From JBBUAX01 sp964409535 (lineage in GTDB: Bacteria > Patescibacteriota > Minisyncoccia > UBA6257 > 2-01-FULL-56-20), in contig CAYPDQ010000020.1 of assembly GCA_964409535.1 (NCBI GenBank), forward strand, positions 1 through 12,635: a DNA stretch of 12,635 nucleotides, given 5' to 3'. Numbering within the stretch: the first letter of the stretch is position 1; each line of letters begins with the position of its first letter. Below are positions 6,203 to 12,276 of this stretch, piece after piece. The notes beneath the pieces are model-generated. The model did not search any database, was not told the origin of the DNA, and was given only the letters and a program-made list of their open reading frames with translations. A program made the position numbers and the translations under genes.

Positions 6203-6883
6203 AAAACTTAAATCTGCGCCAGTTGTAATCTTCTCCGGTTCCCGCCCGCGCCGGAAAAGCGTTGCGCCGCCTTCGCCGCCCAAAAGCAACTTATTTTCCT
6301 CCCGTCTTAGCCAGGCACTTTCCTGTAAACCTAGCACCGGCCGGTTATTCTCTTCCAAAAATTCCAGCAAGCGCTCGGCACGGGTTTCACCGCGGCGAGG
6401 TTCGTCAGGGACGGGTTCAAAATAGTGAGGGTTGATTTGGAACGGGACCAGGCCCAGTGCCTCTAAGCTCGGTGGAATGACTATCGGCATATCATTGGTC
6501 GTCTGAATTGTCAGGCAGGCAACGTTTAGCCCCGCGCTCGCTCCCATATACGGCATCCCGGCAAGAACCCTCTCACGAATAGGACCCAGTAGATTTTTCC
6601 TATACAGTATATTTAAAAGTCGGAAAGTATTTCCGCCGCAGACGAAAATTGCCTCTGCCTTAGCAATTTGGCTCGCGGGGTCGCTTTCAGAAATCTCTTT
6701 CATTTCAAAACCCGTTTCCGACCATGCCCGCCTGCTCGTTTCAAGGTATTCCGGCCTCGGGGCGGCGTAAGGAATGTTTAAGACGCGCTTCACCGAACCC
6801 AAGAAGTCAACAAGTTCCCCACGGCAGTGCCCCAGATACTCGTATCCCTGCGGCCGGGAACTGCTTATGAGCAATAAACGCAT
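6173..6883 (-). CDS. pepE: Peptidase E (aspartyl dipeptidase, family S51)
   Basis: PepE is a cytoplasmic serine peptidase that hydrolyses dipeptides with N-terminal aspartate. At 236 residues it has the family's normal length. IFVCGGNTFRLL (79-90) is the conserved strand-turn. GASAGLNVA (114-122) contains the nucleophile S116, as in the nucleophile elbow of class-I glutamine-amidotransferase folds. The D of TTNDMP (D131) and the H of QINPHYF (H153) complete the triad expected from Salmonella PepE. The ATG at 6883 has TATACT seven bases upstream and no Shine-Dalgarno site, so its mRNA is probably leaderless. Its promoter overlaps a terminator-like hairpin (6899-6926). The last nine codons and the stop overlap, antisense, a relic of the RF1 tail. 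A cyanophycinase-like relative is less likely at this length. Confidence 0.93.
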   Translation of the reverse strand: MRLLLISSSRPQGYEYLGHCRGELVDFLGSVKRVLNIPYAAPRPEYLETSRRAWSETGFEMKEISESDPASQIAKAEAIFVCGGNTFRLLNILYRKNLLGPIRERVLAGMPYMGASAGLNVACLTIQTTNDMPIVIPPSLEALGLVPFQINPHYFEPVPDEPRRGETRAERLLEFLEENNRPVLGLQESAWLRREENKLLLGGEGGATLFRRGREPEKITTGADLSFLLERFDDGI

Positions 6884-6890
6884 TGAGAAA

Positions 6891-6896
6891 AGTATA
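6891..6896 (-). promoter_or_regulatory. pepE -10 box (leaderless start)
   Basis: TATACT on the minus strand, followed by seven bases and then the ATG at 6883. A weak -35 TTGCTC lies 18 bases further upstream, inside the terminator-like hairpin. Confidence 0.5.
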
Positions 6897-6898
6897 GT

Positions 6899-6926
6899 GG
6901 GGGCTTACTCCATAGAGCAAGCCCCC
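6899..6926 (-). terminator. Terminator-like hairpin upstream of pepE
   Basis: On the minus strand GGGGGCTTGCTC, loop TATG, GAGTAAGCCCCC: twelve pairs including one G-U. The T-run (TTTT) comes only after ACTATAC, so termination may be inefficient. It would end the transcript starting near 7110 and also overlaps the pepE promoter. Confidence 0.5.
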
Positions 6927-7110
6927 GGCGGCTAACTAGTGGTCGTCACGCATTGGCGACCTCCTTTCCCCTCCCGACTTCCGGGAGGAGAGTGGGCGTC
7001 GTTCAAGAACCACAACCACTCTCTGCCCGGAAGAGAGTGATGTGATGAGCAGTTTTCGCAATGACCCTGTTTACTCTATTCATGCTTATTTTCTTATTTT
7101 CTATCGCTTT
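6899..7110 (-). ncRNA. Candidate structured small RNA or leader
   Basis: A transcript from the promoter at 7116-7146 would contain several hairpins in order. These are CACTCTCT/AGAGAGTG (8 pairs, 7039-7017), CCTCCCG/CGGGAGG (7 pairs, 6988-6970), GGTCG/CGACC (6961-6941, enclosing an ATG) and the terminator-like stem (6926-6899). A perfect Shine-Dalgarno run AAAGGAGGT (6967-6959) stands five bases before ATG-CGT-GAC-GAC-CAC-TAG (6953-6936), a five-residue frame. CTCCTCC just upstream (near 6984-6990) could mask that run. A 26-codon frame, MNRVNRVIAKTAHH..., lies at 7083-7003 without a ribosome site. It does not match tmRNA, SRP RNA or 6S RNA features that I can recall. It could be a small RNA, a peptide-encoding leader or a pepE attenuator. 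Confidence 0.35.
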
Positions 7111-7115
7111 ACCAT

Positions 7116-7146
7116 AGTATAGCGCAGGTTGGGGTGGGGCTGTCAA
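7116..7146 (-). promoter_or_regulatory. Promoter of the orphan structured transcript
   Basis: A perfect TTGACA (7146-7141), then TATACT (7121-7116) with a long 19-nt spacer (GCTATA would give 17). It lies just past the end of the TrpR-like gene and points toward pepE. Confidence 0.5.
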
Positions 7147-7148
7147 GG

Positions 7149-7162
7149 GGGTATAAATACCC
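7149..7162 (-). repeat. Palindrome after the TrpR-like gene
   Basis: GGGTAT-AA-ATACCC, a six-pair palindrome directly behind the stop codon of the TrpR-like gene and two bases from the TTGACA box of the next transcript. It may be a weak terminator stem or an operator site; no T-tract follows. Confidence 0.4.
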
Positions 7163-7474
7163 TTAATTCCGGTGGGTAGATAACCGGTCAATTACCATCC
7201 GGTAGCCACCCTTACCACTGGTTAGCCATTTCTTCACCCTAGCGATAGTGCGCGGGGAAAGCCAGGTTTGGCGCCCGATTTCCCGGTAGGGCACTCCCCT
7301 GTCCAAAAGCCGAGCGGCCTTGAGGCGCCGGCCGAATTCCATAATCTCGCCCTCCGTGAGAAGATCCCTAAGGAAACGTTTGACCTCGTCCGAATTACGC
7401 AGTTGCAGGAACGCGCGGGCCAGTTCCTCTGTTTCCGGCGCGAGCCATTTCTCTTTTCTTGGAACCGAGGGCAT
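7163..7474 (-). CDS. TrpR/YerC/YecD-family regulator
   Basis: This 103-residue all-helical protein belongs to the Trp-repressor-like YerC/YecD family. LRDLLTEGEIMEFGRRLKAARLL (35-57) matches the family's first helical segment. GVPYREIGRQTWLSPRTIARVKKWL (60-84) is the helix-turn-helix, and GKGGYRMVIDRL (87-98) is the typical C-terminal end. Bacterial members bind short palindromic operators; ligand and targets are unknown for most. I see no certain Shine-Dalgarno site; AT-rich TTAAATAA just before the ATG may be a -10 box of a leaderless start. Genes for tryptophan synthesis are absent from the window, so a true TrpR role is unproven. A palindrome, GCTTTACT-CA-AGTAAAGC (7506-7523), in its upstream region is a candidate operator for autoregulation. 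Confidence 0.9.
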   Translation of the reverse strand: MPSVPRKEKWLAPETEELARAFLQLRNSDEVKRFLRDLLTEGEIMEFGRRLKAARLLDRGVPYREIGRQTWLSPRTIARVKKWLTSGKGGYRMVIDRLSTHRN

Positions 7475-7500
7475 CTGATTATTTAAGTCCTGTTATCTTG

Positions 7501-7537
7501 CCGCCGCTTTACTCAAGTAAAGCGCAGAAAGCGGTGG
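7501..7537. promoter_or_regulatory. Nested palindrome: candidate operator or lysA end hairpin
   Basis: The inner arms GCTTTACT (7506-7513) and AGTAAAGC (7516-7523) are perfect. The outer arms CCGCCGCTTT (7501-7510) and AAAGCGGTGG (7528-7537) match except for one G-U pair and compete with the inner stem. It lies between the lysA stop (7542) and the TrpR-like start (7474). Without a T-tract it is a poor terminator; its symmetry suits a dimeric regulator. Confidence 0.45.
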
Positions 7538-7541
7538 CTTG

Positions 7542-8648
7542 TCAAATGAGCACTTCTTTTGGCAAGGGGCGGAGGTTGTATATGGAAGCCATAGCATAGC
7601 CGTAGGCGCCGGCGTTTTTTATGACAAGGACATCCCCTATCTTCGGCAGCGCGAGCTGCCTACCCTTTGCAAAGACATCGCCGGATTCGCAGATGTTGCC
7701 TGCTATCGTCACTCTTTCTTTCTTTCCGCTCCGGCGGGAAAGATTTTCAATCTCGTGGTAGGAACCGTACATCGCCGGCCGGATAAGGTGATTCATCCCC
7801 GAATTCACGCCGATGAACGTCCTTTTAGGATTGCGCTTTATGTCCGTCACCTTAACCAAAAGCCAACCGGCCTCGGCGACCAAGAACCTCCCTGGCTCAA
7901 AAGAGAACCGCGCATTGAGCTGCGACATCCGCCGCTTCATCTCCTGGCCGAGGCGCCGGATATTTAGGGACTTCTCGCCGGGGCAATAAGGGACGCCAAA
8001 ACCGCCGCCGAAATCAAGATGCTCCACTTCCGGGAAGCGGGACGCGGTCTTGATCAGCGCATCCGCTGCCTTGAGAAAAGTTGGGGCATCCAAAATATTG
8101 GAGCCGATGTGCTGATGGAGACCGGTTACGCACAATTTATATTTCCTCGCGAGGGGCCGGAGCTGGGGCAAGAGAGCAAGGTCAATTCCGAATTTGCTTT
8201 CCGGCCCACCGGTTATCACATGTGAGTGATGGCCCGCGCCCATCCCCTGATTTAAGCGCATGGATATTTCCCGGCCGGGAAAGTTCTTTCCAAAAACTTC
8301 CACTTGCCGCAAAGAATCCAAGTAAACCCGTATTCCCTGTCTCACCACCCAGACCAATTCCTTCTCATCTATACTTGAGCAGGTAAAAGTGATCTTGGAA
8401 ACGGGAACGCCCGCCCGCCGAGCAGCTTTAATTTCTCCGGGGCTTACCGTTTCGATCCCGAAACCTTCTCGATATATGGTCTTTATAACCTCAAGATTAG
8501 AGTTCGCTTTGCAGGCATAATAAAGAGACGCGCCAGAGAAGCTGTCTTTAAGTTGCCTGCACTTATCTCGAATCACACCGAGGTCGTAAACGTAGAGCGG
8601 CGTGCCGAACCTACGCGCAAATCGTAAGAGATCAGAGCCCGAGGACAT
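7542..8648 (-). CDS. lysA: Diaminopimelate decarboxylase
   Basis: LysA removes CO2 from meso-diaminopimelate to give L-lysine; it is a cytoplasmic fold-III PLP enzyme working as a dimer. LYYACKANSN (42-51) contains the PLP lysine K47. HQHIGSN (178-184), DFGGGFGVPY (212-221) and FEPGRFLVAEAG (250-261) bind the cofactor phosphate and substrate. CESGDVFA (320-327) carries the active-site Cys contributed by the partner subunit. GAYGYAMASIYNLRP (347-361) is the typical C-terminal block with the PLP Tyr. The 368 residues are fewer than the usual 400-420. The ATG at 8648 overlaps the end of adk by 17 bases, so it is probably translated from the adk transcript. No other lysine-pathway gene is in the window. 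A related decarboxylase such as carboxynorspermidine decarboxylase is less likely, given CESGDVF. Confidence 0.92.
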   Translation of the reverse strand: MSSGSDLLRFARRFGTPLYVYDLGVIRDKCRQLKDSFSGASLYYACKANSNLEVIKTIYREGFGIETVSPGEIKAARRAGVPVSKITFTCSSIDEKELVWVVRQGIRVYLDSLRQVEVFGKNFPGREISMRLNQGMGAGHHSHVITGGPESKFGIDLALLPQLRPLARKYKLCVTGLHQHIGSNILDAPTFLKAADALIKTASRFPEVEHLDFGGGFGVPYCPGEKSLNIRRLGQEMKRRMSQLNARFSFEPGRFLVAEAGWLLVKVTDIKRNPKRTFIGVNSGMNHLIRPAMYGSYHEIENLSRRSGKKERVTIAGNICESGDVFAKGRQLALPKIGDVLVIKNAGAYGYAMASIYNLRPLPKEVLI

Positions 8649-9726
8649 TAACGATCTGTTTTATCATTGAGACCACCGCCGCCGGCGGCAGCAAGCTGTA
8701 AGACGGCACGCCTTCGTCGTTATTCACCGTCCACGGACTTTCTACGATCTTCACCTTGCCGGTTTCTTTGTCCAGTTCGTAGGAGTACATCGGCGTCATT
8801 TCGTAGTCATCCACATACTCCGCGGCTTTATCCATCGGGCCGGAATTGCGGAGGTAAACCTTGGGTATGCCCTGGAGATTCAAAAGCTGCCTGAATACCT
8901 TCTCATCGGTCTCTAAGCGCTCCCGGATCGGCTCTATCCCCAATTCGTCGCCCTCCTTCGGAACCATTCGCGTCTTGTTGCAGGAAGGATTATCGCACAT
9001 CAGATAGAATTCTTTCTTTTCCGCATCGTAGCCGGCCCCACTCGTAGCCATTAATTTGATGCTCCGCGGCACCTTGCATATCGGGCAAACGACCCGGCTT
9101 TTGATACGTTCCTCTATTATTGTGTTCGGCAAGTCAATGAACACCAGAAAATCCGGGTCGTCGCGGTAACCCAGAAGTTCCTTGAGGAATATGGAGTAGT
9201 TGATCTGGTCCAGGCCGCGCGGGAAACCATCTATGAAGATCGCCTGCCGGGGACGCTTGGAAATCTCGTACTTCAAAAGCGCGATGATGAGCTCGGTGGA
9301 CATCAAAGTGGACTGGCTCCGGCCCTCGATCAGATCCGTGATCTCCTCCACGCTGTGGAAACCGCGGTAGTTTTTCTTCATAAATTCGGTGAGCTCCGCC
9401 TTCTTCGCTTCGTCCGAGAGGCCGGTGTGAACGTCCCGGACTATGTCCCCCACCGCCACATGGCCGATTTTGCCTGCCCCGACCGAAGCGTCGGGGTCCC
9501 CGCCGATCGCTTCCATAAAAAGCTTGGAATATGTGCCCTTGCCGGAGTTTTTCTTACCCAAAAGATAGCCAACGAAGGTTTTTCCGGAATCCAGGTATCC
9601 CCGAAGCTTGCGGATCTCCTCCCCGGCCTTGAGGTCGAAGTACTCCCGCCGCTCCGCAGGATCGCTCAAGTTGAATTTCCGGCCTGCCGTCTTAGTTTTG
9701 AACAATGGAAAATCTACGCCTTGCAT
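8632..9726 (-). CDS. adk: Adenylate kinase-like protein, long form with zinc lid
   Basis: Adenylate kinase interconverts 2 ADP with ATP and AMP. The P-loop is GKKNSGKGT (57-65), GHVAVGDIVRD (88-98) is the NMP-binding strand, and IDGFPRGLDQ (165-174) is the GFPR motif. The lid has CPIC (214-217) and C244-x4-C249, a four-Cys zinc site. The C-terminal EPIRERLETDEKVF (265-278) matches the family. The length is 364 residues against about 215. The extra length is an N-terminal extension (1-50), an enlarged region around the lid and a C-terminal extension (about 296-364). I chose ATG 9726: it lies seven bases after TATAGT, whereas the longer TTG-started version overlaps aspS. Residues 77-84 (DPDASVGA) are encoded by a palindromic repeat. 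A related nucleoside monophosphate kinase with another base preference is possible. Confidence 0.88.
   Translation of the reverse strand: MQGVDFPLFKTKTAGRKFNLSDPAERREYFDLKAGEEIRKLRGYLDSGKTFVGYLLGKKNSGKGTYSKLFMEAIGGDPDASVGAGKIGHVAVGDIVRDVHTGLSDEAKKAELTEFMKKNYRGFHSVEEITDLIEGRSQSTLMSTELIIALLKYEISKRPRQAIFIDGFPRGLDQINYSIFLKELLGYRDDPDFLVFIDLPNTIIEERIKSRVVCPICKVPRSIKLMATSGAGYDAEKKEFYLMCDNPSCNKTRMVPKEGDELGIEPIRERLETDEKVFRQLLNLQGIPKVYLRNSGPMDKAAEYVDDYEMTPMYSYELDKETGKVKIVESPWTVNNDEGVPSYSLLPPAAVVSMIKQIVNVLGL
9477..9496. repeat. Palindromic repeat inside adk
   Basis: CCCCGAC-CGAAGC-GTCGGGG, a seven-pair hairpin in frame within adk (residues 77-84). Its central 18 bases are identical to 695-712 beside L31. 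Ordinary adenylate kinases have few residues between the P-loop helix and the next strand, so this may be an insertion. Confidence 0.6.
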
Positions 9727-9733
9727 ACTCGCA

Positions 9734-9763
9734 ACTATATTATTTCTTGCGGTCAATTTTCAA
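9734..9763 (-). promoter_or_regulatory. adk promoter within the end of aspS
   Basis: On the minus strand TTGAAA (9763-9758), an 18-nt spacer and TATAGT (9739-9734); the ATG at 9726 follows after seven bases. This implies a leaderless adk-lysA transcript separate from aspS. Confidence 0.55.
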
Positions 9764-11143
9764 GCCCAATTCTTTCAACTGCTCCTCGGTCGCCTCGCTC
9801 GGTGCGTCCACGACCGCGGTCTGGCCGCCGGCGGTGGCGGGGAAAGCCATCACTTCCCGGATGCTTTTCTCGCCCAAAACGGCGTACAGGAACCGGTCCA
9901 AGCCGGGAGCGATGCCGCCGTGCGGCGGCACGCCGTAGGTGAACGCCTGAAGCATGTGGCTGAACTGCTTCTTCTGCTCCGGGCTGAAACCGATGAGATC
10001 GAATATCTTCTCCTGAATCTCCGGCTGGTGGATACGGACACTGCCGCCGCCGACCTCAAAACCATTCAAAACCATATCGTGCTGCAGGCCCCGGACCCTG
10101 GTCGGGTCGGTATCCAATAGCGGGACGTCGTCCGGATGTGGCGCGGTGAACATATGGTGCGAGGGCGCGAACTTGGCCGAGCCGGAACCGTGGAAGAAGT
10201 CTTCTTTGATCTGTTCCGTAAAAAGCGGAAAGTCCAGCACCCAGGCGAACGCCAATTCGTCGGGATCCTTCTTGTTCTCCCGCAGGTCCGGCTTGTCGCT
10301 GCCGTATTTTTCCACCGCCTCCTTATGCAACAGGCGCGGCCAAGGTGTTTGCTTAACTTTCTTCTCCGGGAAAACCGTCTGGACCAGCTTGGTAAAAAGA
10401 TCCTCGGCGAGCCGCAGAATATCCTCCTGGGCCACGAAAGACATTTCTATGTCCAGCTGGGTGAATTCCCCGTACGCCCGGTCGGCGCGAGGGTCTTCAT
10501 CCCGGAAACAGCGCGCGATCTGAAAATATTTCTCCACCCCCGCCACCTGGAGCAACTGCTTGTACTGCTGGGGCGATTGGGGCAAGGCGTAGAATTTGCC
10601 CGGCTGAAGGCGGGACGGCACCAAGAAATCCCGCGCGCCCTCCGGCGTGGTCTTCGTAAGTATCGGCGTCTCTATCTCCCAGAAGCCCTTTTCCGAAAGG
10701 TAGTTGCGGATGAATTGGGTCGCCTCGTGGCGCAGGCGCAGATTCCTTTGCATCCGCTCCCGGCGCAGGTCCAGGTAGCGGTACTTCATCCGGACGGTCT
10801 CGTCTATGTCGTAGCCATCGCCGTCAATGGGGAGAGGCATCTCCGCCGCCCGGCTTATGATTTGGAGTTCTTTTGCTTCCACTTCATACTTGCCGTTCGG
10901 CTGGTTCGGGTTAACCATATTCGCCGGACGCTCCTTGACCAAGCCAGCGACTTTAACGACGTACTCTAAACGTAAGTCTGATGCACCTTTAATTTCCGGA
11001 GTAAAAACAACCTGCACCAGGCTGCTGCGGTCGCGCAGGTCTATAAAAATGATCTTGCCGTGGTCCCGGCGGGCGTTAACCCAGCCGTAGAGTTCCACCG
11101 TCTCGCCCAACCGCCTGGGGATATCTTGGATAGCAGTTCGCAT
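9740..11143 (-). CDS. aspS: Aspartyl-tRNA synthetase without GAD domain
   Basis: This class-II synthetase charges tRNA(Asp) with aspartate. It has 467 residues. The N-terminal OB fold binds the anticodon (about 14-100; GWVNARRDHG at 20-29). YRYLDLRR (121-128) and ETPILTKTTPEGARDF (158-173) precede motif 2, FRDEDPRADRAYGEFTQLD (213-231). Motif 3 contains GLDRF (414-418). The usual bacterial enzyme has about 590 residues. Here GSDKPDLREN (281-290) is followed almost at once by WVLDFPLF (301-308), so the GAD insertion of about 130 residues is absent. H28 in RRDHG is Leu in E. coli; His is found there in the non-discriminating Pseudomonas enzyme, so this one may also make Asp-tRNA(Asn). The start MRTAIQDIP at 11143 is preferred over the in-frame ATG at 11179, because it matches known N-termini and lies nine bases after a -10 box. 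Confidence 0.96.
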   Translation of the reverse strand: MRTAIQDIPRRLGETVELYGWVNARRDHGKIIFIDLRDRSSLVQVVFTPEIKGASDLRLEYVVKVAGLVKERPANMVNPNQPNGKYEVEAKELQIISRAAEMPLPIDGDGYDIDETVRMKYRYLDLRRERMQRNLRLRHEATQFIRNYLSEKGFWEIETPILTKTTPEGARDFLVPSRLQPGKFYALPQSPQQYKQLLQVAGVEKYFQIARCFRDEDPRADRAYGEFTQLDIEMSFVAQEDILRLAEDLFTKLVQTVFPEKKVKQTPWPRLLHKEAVEKYGSDKPDLRENKKDPDELAFAWVLDFPLFTEQIKEDFFHGSGSAKFAPSHHMFTAPHPDDVPLLDTDPTRVRGLQHDMVLNGFEVGGGSVRIHQPEIQEKIFDLIGFSPEQKKQFSHMLQAFTYGVPPHGGIAPGLDRFLYAVLGEKSIREVMAFPATAGGQTAVVDAPSEATEEQLKELGLKIDRKK

Positions 11144-11151
11144 ATAAGTGC

Positions 11152-11181
11152 TATAATAAAAGAACGATGGAATTTTCACAA
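11152..11181. promoter_or_regulatory. Overlapping divergent promoters of aspS and mgtC
   Basis: Plus strand: TATAAT (11152-11157) with an extended-10 TG two bases upstream, nine bases before the mgtC ATG at 11167. Minus strand: TATTAT (11158-11153), 17-nt spacer, TTGTGA (11181-11176, inside mgtC), nine bases before the aspS ATG at 11143. Both -10 boxes use the same bases, so only one polymerase can occupy the site at a time. Confidence 0.55.
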
Positions 11182-11610
11182 ATGCTCGTGAATTTCGGAG
11201 TGGCTCTGGCCCTGGGAGCGCTTATGGGCCTGGAACGGGAGCTCGCAGGGAAAGAGGCGGGTATCCGAACGTCGCTTATGATCTCCGGCGGAGCGTCGCT
11301 TTTTTCGCTTCTCGCGCTCAATCTGCCGGAAATATTCGGCCCGGCCTACGGTGGGGCGGCGGTGGCGGTAATCGCAAACATTGTGGTCGGAGTCGGCTTC
11401 TTGGGCACAGGTATCATCATCAAAACCGAAGAGCGGGTACATGGCTTGACCACCGCCGCGGTCGTCTGGGCAACAGCGGCGGTGGGCACGCTCGCAGGCG
11501 TGGGCTTCCTGAAGTTCGCCGCGGTTGCCGCGGTCGTACTCGCGGCAATACTCTATCTTCTGCGCAAGCTCGGAGTGGTGGAGAAAATCAATCCCCAGAA
11601 CGTTTCTTAA
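11167..11610 (+). CDS. MgtC/SapB-family membrane protein
   Basis: This 147-residue integral membrane protein has about four to five helices and the hallmarks of the MgtC/SapB N-terminal domain. GALMGLERELAGKEAGIRT (17-35) and GVGFLGTGIIIKTEERVHGLTTAAVVWATAA (76-106) are the signature blocks, the second containing the GLTTAA motif. The family is tied to growth at low Mg2+ and to F-type ATPase control in pathogens, but most members, including this one, have no proven role. The C-terminal soluble domain of longer MgtC proteins is missing, as in SapB-like forms. The ATG at 11167 lies nine bases after TATAAT. The gene's 3' end overlaps the convergent DNA glycosylase gene by 23 bases. No M-box leader is possible, because transcription starts at the gene itself. 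Confidence 0.9.
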   Translation: MEFSQMLVNFGVALALGALMGLERELAGKEAGIRTSLMISGGASLFSLLALNLPEIFGPAYGGAAVAVIANIVVGVGFLGTGIIIKTEERVHGLTTAAVVWATAAVGTLAGVGFLKFAAVAAVVLAAILYLLRKLGVVEKINPQNVS

Positions 11611-12175
11611 ATATAGTAAGGCGGAAGCGTAAGTGGCGCCTGGCCCAATATGGCCCTGCATAAGCAATTCCGACCCGCGGGCCGGTTTTAATTTTCGCCA
11701 GCGAGATTTTCACTCCTCTATCTTCAACCCATAAACCGCTATTCCTGTTCGCCAGCTTTGCATTCAGGGTGCCTGTAATCTTTAGAAACTTTGTTAGCTT
11801 ACCAGGACCGTCCATCCCGTTAGAGGCAGAGGGTCGCTGCGAGCCCTCGCGGCCTCTAACGGGACCAGCTCCTCTTATCAAAACCGCTGCAGGATAATCT
11901 TTCCTCTGCGTCACGACGTTCAACATCCAGTGCACACCGTATGTGAAGTACACGTACCAGTGGCCCGGCGGGCCGAACATCGGCCAATTTCTTTTTGTTC
12001 TGCCGCGGTGAGCGTGCGAACCCTTGTCTCGGAAACCGTCGTAGGCCTCGGTCTCGGTAACCATCAGAGCAACCTCCTTTTTGCCGATGCGCCGAACTAA
12101 AAATTTGCCCAAAAGCGCCCGCGCCACGATGGGCGTAGGGCGGTTGAAAAACCTCGGCCCCAAAATCTTCTTCAT
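11588..12175 (-). CDS. mpg: 3-methyladenine DNA glycosylase (AAG/MPG family)
   Basis: This enzyme removes alkylated or deaminated purines from DNA as the first step of base-excision repair. It has 195 residues, normal for bacterial members. VTETEAYDG (39-47) contains the catalytic Glu43 (human E125) and Tyr45. SHAHRGRTKRNWPMFGPPG (53-71) gives His54 (human H136). WYVYFTYGVHWMLNVV (73-88), AAVLIRG (96-102) and GPGKLTKFL (123-131) complete the family signature. Residues about 105-120 (PVRGREGSQRPSASNG), in the loop before GPGKL, are encoded by an inverted repeat (11816-11863). The start at 12175 (MKKILGPRFF) lies eight bases after TAAAAT, again leaderless-looking. The 3' end overlaps mgtC tail-to-tail. 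Identification is firm. Confidence 0.95.
   Translation of the reverse strand: MKKILGPRFFNRPTPIVARALLGKFLVRRIGKKEVALMVTETEAYDGFRDKGSHAHRGRTKRNWPMFGPPGHWYVYFTYGVHWMLNVVTQRKDYPAAVLIRGAGPVRGREGSQRPSASNGMDGPGKLTKFLKITGTLNAKLANRNSGLWVEDRGVKISLAKIKTGPRVGIAYAGPYWARRHLRFRLTIFKKRSGD
11816..11863. repeat. Inverted repeat inside the DNA glycosylase gene
   Basis: Perfect 12-bp arms CCCGTTAGAGGC (11816-11827) and GCCTCTAACGGG (11852-11863) surround a second small stem, GAGGG/CCCTC. The 48 bases are a multiple of three and keep the frame open. The outer nine bases, CCCGTTAGA, are shared with the arms of the repeat at 12195-12275. Confidence 0.75.
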
Positions 12176-12183
12176 TCAAGCGA

Positions 12184-12213
12184 ATTTTAAATGAATCCCG
12201 TTAGAAATCACAA
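12184..12213 (-). promoter_or_regulatory. Promoter of the DNA glycosylase gene
   Basis: On the minus strand TTGTGA (12213-12208), an 18-nt spacer and TAAAAT (12189-12184), then eight bases to the ATG at 12175. The left arm of the 12195-12275 inverted repeat occupies the spacer. Confidence 0.5.
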
Positions 12214-12275
12214 CCTCTCACGCCACAGGTTATGTAGAGCGAGTAGGTTCAACAAAGAGAAATTTCTAACGGGAT
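12195..12275. repeat. Intergenic inverted repeat with CCCGTTAGA arms
   Basis: Perfect 14-bp arms ATCCCGTTAGAAAT (12195-12208) and ATTTCTAACGGGAT (12262-12275) flank 53 bases with no gene. The arms share CCCGTTAGA with the repeat inside the DNA glycosylase gene. The left arm lies within that gene's promoter; the right arm abuts the rnpB terminator. Confidence 0.75.
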
Positions 12276-12276
12276 G

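Noticed and set aside
6933..6940. AACTAGT, resembling half of the E. coli trp operator
   Set aside because: Only one half-site is present, and the regulator is a distant YerC-like protein, so the resemblance is weak evidence.
7003..7191. 62-residue minus-strand frame between the TrpR-like gene and pepE
   Set aside because: It spans the promoter, a palindrome and hairpins; only a 26-codon inner frame could follow the promoter and it has no ribosome site, so I describe it under the RNA candidate.
10136..10969. 277-residue plus-strand frame opposite aspS
   Set aside because: It is a shadow of the well-supported synthetase on the other strand; composition is rich in Arg/Leu/Val with no recognisable domain.
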